The notes under the pieces were generated by a model that was not told the origin of the DNA, made no database searches, and was given only the letters and a program-made list of their open reading frames with translations. A stretch of 48,305 nt of DNA from Methanobacteriota archaeon. GTDB taxonomy: Archaea; Thermoplasmatota; Poseidoniia; Poseidoniales; Poseidoniaceae. The stretch is from the NCBI GenBank assembly GCA_018659375.1, contig JABJMO010000040.1, positions 1 through 48,305 on the forward strand, given 5' to 3'. Shown here piece after piece: positions 1-8,319 of this stretch. The first letter of the stretch is position 1; every line of letters begins with the position of its first letter. A program made the position numbers and the translations under genes.

Positions 1-1
1 A

Positions 2-1183
2 GTTCACACTGGTGCAGCGGATATCGGCCAAGGCTCAACAACAGCCGTTGCTCAAGTGGTTGCAGAAGTACTAGCATTACCTATCGAAATGATTCATGTT
101 AGGAGCCATGAGAGCGATACTTCACCAGTAGACCTGGGCTCATATTCAAGCAGAGTAACCTTCATGAATGCTAATGCTGCAATCAGAGCTGCTTTAGAAA
201 TCAGAGAACAAATTCTAAACGCTGCTTGGGATATGCTAGGATATCATCCAAATACACTGGTCCTAAACGACCGTAGAATCTATTACAAACATGACCCATC
301 AATAGGAGTATCTTATCTCCAGGCATTGCACAAGGCCCAAGAGGATAAGGGTGCTCTAATTGCTAGCGGAGCCTACCGTTCACCACCAATGGGCGGTGTT
401 CACAAAGGGGCTGCTGCGGGATTAGCTCCTGCTTACTCATTTTCGTCATATGTTGCGGAAGTTGATGTAGATGTTGAACTTGGTTTGGTAAAATGTACTA
501 ATGTGTGGGCGGCTCATGATTGTGGTAAAGCCCTCAACCCATTGGCGGTGAAGGGTCAAATCATCGGCTCATGTCACATGGGTCTTGGACAAGTATTGTC
601 CGAAAAAATGGTTTATGGACGCACAGGACATCTACAAAATGCTAATTTATTAGACTACAAAATACCCTCAATTCACGAAATGCCTCATGTCGTACCAATT
701 ATCATTGAATCTTGTGACCCTGAGGGGCCATTTGGCGCTAAAGAAGCCGGAGAAGGACCACTGTTGCCAATTTTGCCAGCAGTTGTCAATGCTGTTTACG
801 ATGCCATTGGGGTGCGTTTTAGAGATTTGCCATTAACGCCTGATGTAGTTTTCAAAGGCATTGAGAAAAAGAGAAAATCACTCAAACTTGAAGATAGTTT
901 AGATTTGCCATCACCAAGACTAGAATATGGTCCAATGCAAGAACCACTGGTTCTACGTGCTGCTGAACATAAAGTTAGAGATAAAGCACGACAGAGGACA
1001 GAAGACACCTCGCACTATGTTAACGGCGTCTTGTTTGGCTTTGATCCTAATATTCCATTAGAAGATCAAGTTGATGGCTGGAAGATGGCCACCGAACCAG
1101 ACCCAGAACAATTGGCGGAATTAGGTCTTGCAGGTAAAGCATGGTTAAAGAAAACTCAAAGAGAAATGGGAGATGATGCTTAA
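2..1183 (+). CDS. Molybdopterin-binding subunit, 4-hydroxybenzoyl-CoA reductase / xanthine dehydrogenase family (5'-truncated)
   Basis: C-terminal 393 residues of a large molybdenum hydroxylase subunit; the frame is open from base 2, so the start lies before the window. Near the edge is the Mo-pterin contact motif DIGQGSTT, followed by a GAYRSPPMGG segment, and further on GAKEAGEGP, whose first Glu is the usual catalytic base of the xanthine oxidase family. The enzyme hydroxylates or reductively dehydroxylates an aromatic or heterocyclic carbon. The next gene overlaps by one base (TAATG) and encodes an FAD subunit with the extra iron-sulphur loop typical of 4-hydroxybenzoyl-CoA reductase beta, so that subfamily is my best guess. 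The 2Fe-2S subunit is not in the window. Substrate is not readable from sequence. Confidence 0.85.
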   Translation, partial: VHTGAADIGQGSTTAVAQVVAEVLALPIEMIHVRSHESDTSPVDLGSYSSRVTFMNANAAIRAALEIREQILNAAWDMLGYHPNTLVLNDRRIYYKHDPSIGVSYLQALHKAQEDKGALIASGAYRSPPMGGVHKGAAAGLAPAYSFSSYVAEVDVDVELGLVKCTNVWAAHDCGKALNPLAVKGQIIGSCHMGLGQVLSEKMVYGRTGHLQNANLLDYKIPSIHEMPHVVPIIIESCDPEGPFGAKEAGEGPLLPILPAVVNAVYDAIGVRFRDLPLTPDVVFKGIEKKRKSLKLEDSLDLPSPRLEYGPMQEPLVLRAAEHKVRDKARQRTEDTSHYVNGVLFGFDPNIPLEDQVDGWKMATEPDPEQLAELGLAGKAWLKKTQREMGDDA

Positions 1184-2160
1184 TGCTAATGCCGCCTTTT
1201 ACTCTGCATCATCCAGATTCTATTCAACAAGCGATATCCATTGCCTCTAACATTATCGCAGATGGGGAAACCTTTGATTGGGTTGCTGGTGGAACTGATG
1301 TTTTACCAAATTATAAATGGCGAATAAATCCTAAACCGCATGTAATTTCCCTTGCTAATATTCCCGAAGCCAAGCAACTTAGCCCGTATGATATTGGTTG
1401 TATGACTCCTTTGTCCCAACTTACAGAGGATAACGGAATGCATCCACTAATTGTTGAAGCCGCAGGTAAGATTGCCTCTTCCTTAATTAGAAAAAGTGCT
1501 ACGGTAGGTGGCAACCTTTGCTTAGATACTCGATGTTTTTGGTATAATCAAAGCGAAGACTGGCGCCGTTCGATTGACTGGTGTCACAAAGCCGATTGTG
1601 GTACAGGGGCAGATTGCCGGGTAATCCCTAATCAAAACACACTTTGTGTTGCCACCTATCAAGGTGACCTTGCTCCTAACTTTATGGCTTTAGGGGCAAC
1701 TATAACTCTGATAAGCCCGGATGGTGAAAGAGTAATTCCACTGCATGATTTTTACCAATTAGATGGCATGAAAAAGAACATTCTCAAGCAGGGTGAATTT
1801 CTATTGAAAGTCACATTGCCTAGCGATGCATTTGAATTAACAGGTAGTTATCAAAAGTTACGAGTTAGAGAATCATGGGACTTTCCAGAGGCCGGTATTG
1901 CAATTGCTTGGAAAAAAGGTGATTACAAAAGTCTCAAAATAGCATCAACAGCATTGGAATCTATCCCAAAGTTACATAGGGAACAAGTTGATTCTATCAA
2001 CGCCGAAGGTTGGTCAAAAAAAGAATCAATAATTGAATTAGCCGGCATGGTAAGGAAATCTGTAAAACCTGTTAACAATACCTCACTTCCACCAAATTAT
2101 CGCAGGTCAGTAGTTAGGGTGCTGACAAAAAGGGCTTTGAAAAATATTGGTTGTGAATGA
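1183..2160 (+). CDS. FAD-binding subunit with 4Fe-4S loop, 4-hydroxybenzoyl-CoA reductase beta-like
   Basis: FAD-binding medium subunit of a molybdenum hydroxylase, 325 residues. AGGTDVLPNY (about 35-44) and ATVGGNLC (about 106-113) are FAD-contact motifs of the family. After the second motif the protein carries cysteines at 118, 134, 139, 145 and 155. The order and spacing resemble the four-cysteine [4Fe-4S] loop known from 4-hydroxybenzoyl-CoA reductase beta and absent from ordinary xanthine dehydrogenases; one cysteine is extra. The start codon overlaps the stop of the upstream subunit (TAATG), implying translational coupling. It would pass electrons between the Mo subunit and a partner. 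The assignment to the 4-HBCR branch is good; the real substrate is unknown. Confidence 0.85.
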   Translation: MLMPPFTLHHPDSIQQAISIASNIIADGETFDWVAGGTDVLPNYKWRINPKPHVISLANIPEAKQLSPYDIGCMTPLSQLTEDNGMHPLIVEAAGKIASSLIRKSATVGGNLCLDTRCFWYNQSEDWRRSIDWCHKADCGTGADCRVIPNQNTLCVATYQGDLAPNFMALGATITLISPDGERVIPLHDFYQLDGMKKNILKQGEFLLKVTLPSDAFELTGSYQKLRVRESWDFPEAGIAIAWKKGDYKSLKIASTALESIPKLHREQVDSINAEGWSKKESIIELAGMVRKSVKPVNNTSLPPNYRRSVVRVLTKRALKNIGCE

Positions 2161-3111
2161 ATGATTAAATCCAGGTTGAAATCATTATGTATGGTTATGG
2201 TATTATTGATGATGATGCCAATATCAACTGCTCAAGATCAAGTTGAAATCCCATCGTGGGAGTTAGGTTGGGAGACGAATATGGATGGCACTCATGAACT
2301 TGAATTATCAGGTGATGATGATATTCTTGACATGGTGGAATTTTTTGTTGAGAATCAACGTATGAGTGAGCTTAATCTAAGGATTTCCATAACCTGGGAC
2401 GAATCTGAGGATATCCCAATTGACCTTGATTATGACGAATCAATTACCGTGGCTGCTTCTGAGAATGTTACCTTTGAGATAGAATTCTCAGATGTTTCAG
2501 GATATTCATTTGAACGTTCACCAGATGAATCAATGACGCTGCTTATACTCGCTGAAGAAATCTCTTTTGACCAGCCCGTGTCAAGTCAGGAAATTGATGC
2601 AGAAATGACCGTCCCTGCGGTATATGATTTAGAAATTGATCACACTTCAATGGATGAAGTTTTGTACGCCGGGTCATCTATTGAATACGGCTTGGCAATA
2701 ACCAATAACGGCAACGGCAAAGACGTCATAAAAATGCCTGCTGCGTCGATAAAATCGTGCCCCAGTCTATCAATTGAAGGTTTAGAGGCAATCAAGGATA
2801 CTGAAATTGACAATTCAACAACCAAGGATTTCGCAATAAGAATAGTTGCTTCAGAATCACATCCAGAAAGGATGTGTGAAGTGACAATATCGATTAAGTC
2901 CGCAGGAAATGGCCAAATAAGTAGTTCAATGTTTGAGATTCAAGTTAATTCTAATGAGGTTAAGCAAGATGACAACAATGGCGCTAATTCCGGGGAAGGA
3001 ACAACCAATACAGATGGGGAAATCACTGAAGCTAATACATTGAGTTTTCTGACCACATTTGAACTATTTTCAACAATAATATTTGCATTAATGGTCCGAT
3101 ACAGGAAATAA
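2161..3111 (+). CDS. Secreted, membrane-anchored protein of unknown function
   Basis: Not recognised as a named family. The 316-residue product begins with a typical signal peptide (basic start, hydrophobic Met/Leu/Val run to about residue 22, then ISTAQ). The body is acidic and beta-rich, with a stretch around 165-250 that resembles CARDB/NEW3-type extracellular folds (ITNNGNGKD). A low-complexity Asn/Gly/Thr linker leads to a final hydrophobic segment (about 293-312) and a short basic tail, which together look like a C-terminal membrane anchor. The ATG follows the stop of the FAD subunit with no gap, so it is co-transcribed with it, but nothing ties it functionally to that enzyme. Confidence 0.75.
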   Translation: MIKSRLKSLCMVMVLLMMMPISTAQDQVEIPSWELGWETNMDGTHELELSGDDDILDMVEFFVENQRMSELNLRISITWDESEDIPIDLDYDESITVAASENVTFEIEFSDVSGYSFERSPDESMTLLILAEEISFDQPVSSQEIDAEMTVPAVYDLEIDHTSMDEVLYAGSSIEYGLAITNNGNGKDVIKMPAASIKSCPSLSIEGLEAIKDTEIDNSTTKDFAIRIVASESHPERMCEVTISIKSAGNGQISSSMFEIQVNSNEVKQDDNNGANSGEGTTNTDGEITEANTLSFLTTFELFSTIIFALMVRYRK

Positions 3112-3180
3112 TGTTAGAAAATGGTCTTCAACCGCCTATTTTGCAGCATTAGTAATTACTCAAAAAAGTCGTTCATTCCG

Positions 3181-3187
3181 TATAAAT
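3181..3187 (+). promoter_or_regulatory. Putative TATA box upstream of the DUF4350-MoxR cluster
   Basis: TATAAAT lies in the 175-base gap that precedes the cluster, about 100 bases before the GTG start at 3287. An archaeal transcript would begin near 3210, leaving a leader of roughly 75 bases. Seen by eye only; no purine-rich BRE is obvious. Confidence 0.35.
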
Positions 3188-3222
3188 CATTGGATTAAAT
3201 CGCTCATTTTGGAGCAAGCATT

Positions 3223-3273
3223 ATGAGTGGAGATAATCTCGAAGGAGTATTACTGCGCCAGTATATAGTGTAA
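3223..3273 (+). other. Possible 16-codon leader ORF
   Basis: ATG to TAA encodes 16 residues (MSGDNLEGVLLRQYIV), preceded at eight bases by GGAG, and sits between the putative TATA box and the GTG start of the downstream gene. It might be a leader peptide or a chance ORF. No family is recognisable. Confidence 0.15.
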
Positions 3274-3286
3274 ATGAGGGATTGTA

Positions 3287-4876
3287 GTGTCGGATGAAGC
3301 AAAAACTAAGATTAGCCTAGAAACATGGCTAAAGGTTGGTTTAATGGCTTCAGTCCTTCTTTCAGTAATATTAATCGGTATTGTTAGCATGAACAAAGCA
3401 ACAGTATTCTCCCCGTACGAAGAAGATGCAGAATTCTACAATATACAACTAACTGAGATGCGTAATAATTTGGGCGATGATGGTGTAGGCTATACTGTTG
3501 CTAACACGATGTCAACTCCAATGTTGGTAAATGATTGGCGAGACCCTCATCGAACCTTGTTAGTAATTGCAGCCCCTGAGAAGCCATTCGATGCTGCAGA
3601 GGCATCTGCCATCTATGATTTTGTTACTGAAAAAGGCGGTAAAGTAGTCCTAGCATCAAATTCAACCAACGCTCAATTAGTGGCATCTGAGTTTGGCGTC
3701 AAGTATTTCGATGCACCTGTAGTAGATCCGTTCCAATTTTACGAAGTTACCGATGAGACAGGGCAGCCATTAAATCCAGACGAAAGAAAACTTTGGGCGG
3801 CAGCAAGTATCAATCGAGATGTTACTCAGATGGGCGATGAGAAACATGTTCCTTGTACTGAGAATGATTTAGGTACTGCTCAAATAGAAAATTGTAGAAT
3901 GCCAGTTCTATTCCACAGAGCTACAGCAATCCAAGTTCTAGACGAAGAAGTTGAGGACAATAGAGAAGTTATGGTTCTTGCTCATGCTTCAACTCCAGCA
4001 TTTATTGCTCGTCAGGACACTAATATTGACAACTTGAACAATCCAACGCTTGGGGAGGGTAAAACCGGACTCGTAATCAGGATGGATTTCCCCGGTATTG
4101 AAGTTCTAGAAGAACAACCAAACAATAATTTTGGGGAAGTTGATGTTACTGGTTCAATCGTTTTCGTATCAGATCACTCGGTATTGGCTAATCATCTATG
4201 GGATCAAACAGTTGGAGAAGAAACCGGTAAGCAGCAATGCAATTCGCCTTATTATGTCAATAACAAACTCGACAATTCACATGCCTGCTGGGACAGTGCT
4301 CTATTTGCCTCTGGTGGCGGTGAAGTTGAATGGAATGGCAACGGTCCATATTTCCAAGCATTATTTTACGACATGATGGAATTTGATAATGAAGAAATCA
4401 CCACTCAAGTCACTCGAGACCCAGGTGAATTTAATTTGGTCTTTGATGAAAGCCGTCACGTCTCAAGTGCTCTTTCGTCACCATTTACAGAGGCAATCGG
4501 CGCAGTTGTACTACTGACAAGTGATAATGTGTTGAAATGGTTGATTATCTTGAATCTATTTGCCTTGTTAGCAATTGCCATTATGGTAGTTCCCGAGAAG
4601 GAAAATTGGCGTCATGTATTTGACTTAACCCGATTTAGAGAACGTCCAACTAAAATTGATGCAGCCCAATATCAAATGCGAGTGAGGGATGCATTACTGT
4701 CTAAAGTTAGACAATTTAACGACCTCACAAGAGATGAGTTCGCTCGCAAAACACCTGCGGAAATCATGTATATGGTTAGAGACCCGCGATTAGTAGAACT
4801 GATAAGTTCTAACCGTTCCTACTCCAACGAAGAATTACGGGAAGTTATCCCGCAAGTACGTCGTTGGGGTAATTGA
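3287..4876 (+). CDS. DUF4350-like membrane protein of a MoxR/DUF58 cluster
   Basis: 529 residues, GTG start. One transmembrane helix near residues 15-34 and another near 415-436 enclose a large extracytoplasmic domain; the last 90 residues are cytoplasmic and basic. The first part of the outer domain (residues about 45-150) reads like the Rossmann-type domain of DUF4350 or GldG-like proteins, with the segment TLLVIAAPEKPFDAAEASAI. DUF4350 proteins are typically encoded beside MoxR ATPases and DUF58 proteins, and the next two genes are exactly those. Exact role is not known; it is thought to be part of a MoxR-driven maturation or envelope system. The stop is followed after 18 bases by the MoxR start. 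Confidence 0.75.
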   Translation: MSDEAKTKISLETWLKVGLMASVLLSVILIGIVSMNKATVFSPYEEDAEFYNIQLTEMRNNLGDDGVGYTVANTMSTPMLVNDWRDPHRTLLVIAAPEKPFDAAEASAIYDFVTEKGGKVVLASNSTNAQLVASEFGVKYFDAPVVDPFQFYEVTDETGQPLNPDERKLWAAASINRDVTQMGDEKHVPCTENDLGTAQIENCRMPVLFHRATAIQVLDEEVEDNREVMVLAHASTPAFIARQDTNIDNLNNPTLGEGKTGLVIRMDFPGIEVLEEQPNNNFGEVDVTGSIVFVSDHSVLANHLWDQTVGEETGKQQCNSPYYVNNKLDNSHACWDSALFASGGGEVEWNGNGPYFQALFYDMMEFDNEEITTQVTRDPGEFNLVFDESRHVSSALSSPFTEAIGAVVLLTSDNVLKWLIILNLFALLAIAIMVVPEKENWRHVFDLTRFRERPTKIDAAQYQMRVRDALLSKVRQFNDLTRDEFARKTPAEIMYMVRDPRLVELISSNRSYSNEELREVIPQVRRWGN

Positions 4877-4894
4877 AATTAGGAGGAAAAAGAC

Positions 4895-6049
4895 ATGCAA
4901 CCAGCCCCCCCACCCCAGCCCGCGCGAGCGCAGCCAGGGATGCCACCGCAGCCTGCACCAGTAGCGCCTATGCCAGCACCACCAATGCCAGCAGCACCAG
5001 CGCCAGCGGCACCACCAATGCCAGCAGCACCTGCACCAGCAGCCCCAGTAGCGCCAGCCGCTCCGGCCCAGCCGAAGCACCAGAGTACACCAGAAGTTAG
5101 AGAGAGACTTACTGCCGTTGGCGCGATTGCCCAAGCAATCAGTGCTGAAGTACAGAAAGTAATTATTGGTAAAGCTCACGTAATTGATAACGTGTTGGTT
5201 AACATTCTCTCAAACGGTAACCTGTTATTCGAGGATTACCCAGGTTTGGCTAAGACACTGATGACCAATACCTTTGCAGATGCATTGGGTTGTGACTTCA
5301 AGCGTGTCCAATTCACTCCTGACTTACTTCCAGCAGATATTACTGGAACTAACATTTACGATGCTAAAAAGGGAGAATTCACCTTCAAGCCAGGTCCGTT
5401 ATTCTGTAATCTACTACTAGCTGACGAGATTAACCGTGCACCACCAAAGACTCAAGCAGCTTTGCTTGAAGCTATGCAAGAAAAGCAAGTTACAATTGGT
5501 ACTGTTACTCACAAACTTCCAGCACCATTTATTGTTATGGCTACACAAAACCCTGTTGAGCAAGAAGGAACATATCCACTGCCAGAAGCACAACTTGACC
5601 GTTTTATGTTCAAGATGTCTGTTGGATACCCTGATAGGGCAGATGAAGATGAGATCCTCTCCCGACGTATTGCGCGTGGAAAAGATGCAGTAGATGTCGA
5701 TGTCATTACTGACCCACAAAGAGTTATTGCTATGCAACAAGCTTGTGAAGACGTATATGTCGATCCAGCACTTAGAATGTACATGGTCGAAGTAGTCGCA
5801 AGAACAAGAGAAGACCCTAGAGTACTTGTCGGCGCATCTCCTCGTGGTTCTCAAGCATTATTGAAGACATCAAGAGCAGCAGCAGCCCTTAGAGGCAGGG
5901 ATTTCGTCACACCAGATGATGTTAAGGCAATTGCAGAACTTGCTCTTGCTCACAGAATAATTCTTAAACCGGAACACCAAATAAAAGGATTGGAATCTGG
6001 TGAAGTTATTCAAACAATTCTGAGAGAAGTACCAGTTCCAACTGTTTGA
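4895..6049 (+). CDS. MoxR-family AAA+ ATPase with Pro/Ala-rich N-terminal tail
   Basis: 384 residues. A strong AGGAGG site precedes the ATG. Residues 1 to about 62 are a low-complexity Pro/Ala/Met/Gln tail with an 11-residue repeat. The AAA+ core follows: Walker A YPGLAKT (115-121), Walker B LLLADE (173-178), then NRAPPKTQAALLEAMQE, a MoxR hallmark, and the sensor region ATQNPVEQEGTYPLPEAQ. Downstream residues form the lid. MoxR ATPases act as chaperones that remodel or insert metal cofactors into partners, often with von Willebrand A proteins, and the next gene (DUF58) fits that pairing. The tail is unusual for the family and could tether the ring or bind partners. Confidence 0.93.
   Translation: MQPAPPPQPARAQPGMPPQPAPVAPMPAPPMPAAPAPAAPPMPAAPAPAAPVAPAAPAQPKHQSTPEVRERLTAVGAIAQAISAEVQKVIIGKAHVIDNVLVNILSNGNLLFEDYPGLAKTLMTNTFADALGCDFKRVQFTPDLLPADITGTNIYDAKKGEFTFKPGPLFCNLLLADEINRAPPKTQAALLEAMQEKQVTIGTVTHKLPAPFIVMATQNPVEQEGTYPLPEAQLDRFMFKMSVGYPDRADEDEILSRRIARGKDAVDVDVITDPQRVIAMQQACEDVYVDPALRMYMVEVVARTREDPRVLVGASPRGSQALLKTSRAAAALRGRDFVTPDDVKAIAELALAHRIILKPEHQIKGLESGEVIQTILREVPVPTV
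4976..5041 (+). repeat. 33-base tandem repeat encoding an 11-residue Ala/Pro/Met unit
   Basis: Two nearly identical 33-base units (the first about 4976-5008, the second about 5009-5041) lie in the N-terminal region of the MoxR gene and encode APPMPAAPAPA twice. The surrounding sequence is a degenerate version of the same unit. Such a repeat is prone to length change. Confidence 0.7.
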
Positions 6050-6070
6050 TTATTCATTTAGGTGTTAATC

Positions 6071-7384
6071 ATGTGGAGTCGAAAATCAGCAATGCTAGGA
6101 AGTCTAGCCATAGCAATGTATTTGCTAGGCTTGACGCTTAGAAATGAGCAATTAGTAACAATTGCCGTGGTGATTTTTGTCTTCCTAACATGGGCAGCAT
6201 TGTTTGGTGGTCATGCAGATGTTGCGTCTTCAGGCCGCCGTTCAGATGAATGGTCAGGAGAAGAAGGAATGGCACTAGGGAGCGTAATTGCGATGAGGAA
6301 ACTTTCCAGCGCAAGATTATTTGAAGATGGTGAATTAAGCGTCACATTAAGAATGCAAAACGATTCACCTTTAGCTAAAATCTTGGAAGTTAGGGATAGG
6401 GTTCCTGAAGTAATGAGGATTAAAGAAGGCTCAAACTACATATTGATGGAATTGGGCCCAAGAAGAGAGACTTTTATTGAATATACTATTGAATGTCCGC
6501 TGAGAGGATTTTACAGCATCGGGCCGGTTGCTGTTAGAATTCAGGACCCGTTTGGTTTATTCCACAAGGAAAAAGAAATGCATGTCTACGACGATTTCCT
6601 TGTGTTTCCAAAGATGGAAGACCTCAAAGAAACCTTTGTTAAGTCAAGAGTCCCCAAAATCTTCACAGGAGCCGTCAATATTCGACAACCTGGTCCGGGT
6701 TCGGAATTTTATTCTCTAAGAGAATATTTTGAAGGTGATTCCTTTAGAGCAATAAACTGGTCAGCATATGCAAGGTCTGGTAAGTTGATGGTTAATGAAA
6801 GAGAAAGAGATGCAGTTTCAGATATAATCATAATTGTAGATTCTAGAGCGGTTGCAGAAACAGGGCCAGTCTCTAGAAATGCTCTGGTTTATTCAACTAG
6901 AGCAGCGGCATCATTAGCTAAGTATTTCCTAAGCAGAAGAGATTCTGTTGGGGTTATTGTCTATGGTGATGAAGTTGTCAGTGTTGATCGTGACACAGGA
7001 AAGAAACAATTGTACGTCATTCTAACTAAACTGGCTGGAGCAGTAGCAAGAGGAAATATTCCGTTACAAGTAGTGGTAAACAGAATTCTGCCTCACATTA
7101 ACAAGGGCAGTCCAATAATTTTCTTATCTAACCTAGAGGATGACCCAACCATTGTAAGCGCTCTTCGAGACTTTAGAGCGAGAAACTTCGACGTTACCGT
7201 CCTAACACCATCTTCCCTAGAATTTGAATTTGATGCAAAGCGAATTGACCGTACGGGTTATGAAGTGCTTAAAACAGAAAGGGACGTCTTAATTGGCGAA
7301 TTAAGAGGTTTGGGAGTCAATATTATGGATTGGGAGCCAGATATGCTTTTATCTACCGCTTTAGCAGGAGCAAGAGGATTCTGA
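6071..7384 (+). CDS. DUF58 domain protein with two N-terminal membrane helices
   Basis: 437 residues from the ATG at 6071, chosen because TAGGTG lies six bases upstream; an in-frame GTG at 6062 is the alternative. Two hydrophobic segments occupy residues 8-45. A beta-rich domain follows, then the DUF58 signature around GSEFYSLREYFEGDSFRAI and NWSAYARSGKLMVNE, and a von Willebrand A-like fold (IIIIVDSRA, later SPIIFLSNLEDD). DUF58 proteins are encoded with MoxR ATPases and are thought to be their membrane-bound partners. It sits 21 bases after the MoxR stop and 9 before the next gene, within one operon. Function beyond that pairing is not known. Confidence 0.88.
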   Translation: MWSRKSAMLGSLAIAMYLLGLTLRNEQLVTIAVVIFVFLTWAALFGGHADVASSGRRSDEWSGEEGMALGSVIAMRKLSSARLFEDGELSVTLRMQNDSPLAKILEVRDRVPEVMRIKEGSNYILMELGPRRETFIEYTIECPLRGFYSIGPVAVRIQDPFGLFHKEKEMHVYDDFLVFPKMEDLKETFVKSRVPKIFTGAVNIRQPGPGSEFYSLREYFEGDSFRAINWSAYARSGKLMVNERERDAVSDIIIIVDSRAVAETGPVSRNALVYSTRAAASLAKYFLSRRDSVGVIVYGDEVVSVDRDTGKKQLYVILTKLAGAVARGNIPLQVVVNRILPHINKGSPIIFLSNLEDDPTIVSALRDFRARNFDVTVLTPSSLEFEFDAKRIDRTGYEVLKTERDVLIGELRGLGVNIMDWEPDMLLSTALAGARGF

Positions 7385-7393
7385 GGTGAGATT

Positions 7394-8317
7394 ATGACTA
7401 TGAACAAACCATCTGGAGATACCAAAATATTGTATGACGGTAAGACTGTAAGGTCTTCAGCTCCATCAAGAAAAAAACTTGCAGGGCAGGCAAGTCTCGG
7501 CTCTGAGATTCCCAAAGATGCGATTCCAACTGTAGAAATGCCTACCTTCATTGAGAGTTTACTTGGAGGTCCACTTATTCCAAAGACTAAATTTCTGCCA
7601 CCCGATAGAATGGTACAAAATCTTCAGTTAGCGGTATATGGCGTTTTAGTTGCTCTATCTCTACTTACCTACATGGTATCTCCTCCAGAAGGTACACTGT
7701 GGTACATGATTACTGGAAGCTTGGCAATATCGTTCATAATGCAAATTGTGATTATTGTTATTGCTGCGGGTGCAGGATTTTGGGGCACAATGCAGAGAGA
7801 TGCAAGGTATACCTTACTCAGCAACCTATTTTTCATATTAGCAATAATGAGGTTTGCAGCATCAAAGGTATCTCTAGCTAGCGATCCATTTGATCTTCAA
7901 GACAGCCCAGGTTTGCTCAATATACTAGTAGTGAGTTATGCTGTCTTACTAGTTATGTACTTCGAGTTGGCAAATGGTGTCATCAGGTATTCAATGTTAG
8001 ATACCAGTATTAGAACCAATGAAGTATATGTGATGAACCCAAAAAAGATTGTTGCCAAATATCACCGCTCACTAATTATCAATCCGATATCAGCTGCAGT
8101 CTTAGCAATTATTGTACTTTCTGCAAATACCCTTTTACCATTAATTGTCGGAATATTCTCTTCAGATACAGCAACTAGATTGGAAGAGTCGGTAGAACTA
8201 ATATCGGTTTACGGGGTTGCTCTAGGAACCTTTTTTGTATTCTGTGTGGTAGGTGGATTATTTGCACTAAATCTACCTAATCACTTGCAAAAGTTTAGAG
8301 AAAAGCGAGCAGAGTAA
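7394..8317 (+). CDS. Six-helix membrane protein of the MoxR cluster
   Basis: 307 residues, no family recognised. The first 70 residues are hydrophilic with a basic start and sit before any helix, so they are probably cytoplasmic. Six hydrophobic segments follow at about 77-95, 101-126, 139-156, 173-193, 230-253 and 268-292. The start is supported by GAGGTGAG five bases upstream. It is the last gene of the DUF4350-MoxR-DUF58 cluster and ends two bases before the stop of the convergent aspartokinase gene. Genes in this position in MoxR clusters usually encode further membrane partners; a specific role cannot be given. Confidence 0.75.
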   Translation: MTMNKPSGDTKILYDGKTVRSSAPSRKKLAGQASLGSEIPKDAIPTVEMPTFIESLLGGPLIPKTKFLPPDRMVQNLQLAVYGVLVALSLLTYMVSPPEGTLWYMITGSLAISFIMQIVIIVIAAGAGFWGTMQRDARYTLLSNLFFILAIMRFAASKVSLASDPFDLQDSPGLLNILVVSYAVLLVMYFELANGVIRYSMLDTSIRTNEVYVMNPKKIVAKYHRSLIINPISAAVLAIIVLSANTLLPLIVGIFSSDTATRLEESVELISVYGVALGTFFVFCVVGGLFALNLPNHLQKFREKRAE

Positions 8318-8319
8318 AG

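Noticed and set aside
4835-5179. Cys/Trp-rich minus-strand ORF opposite the MoxR tail
   Set aside because: It is the complement of the Pro/Ala repeat region; composition is forced by the opposite codons and no start signal is seen.
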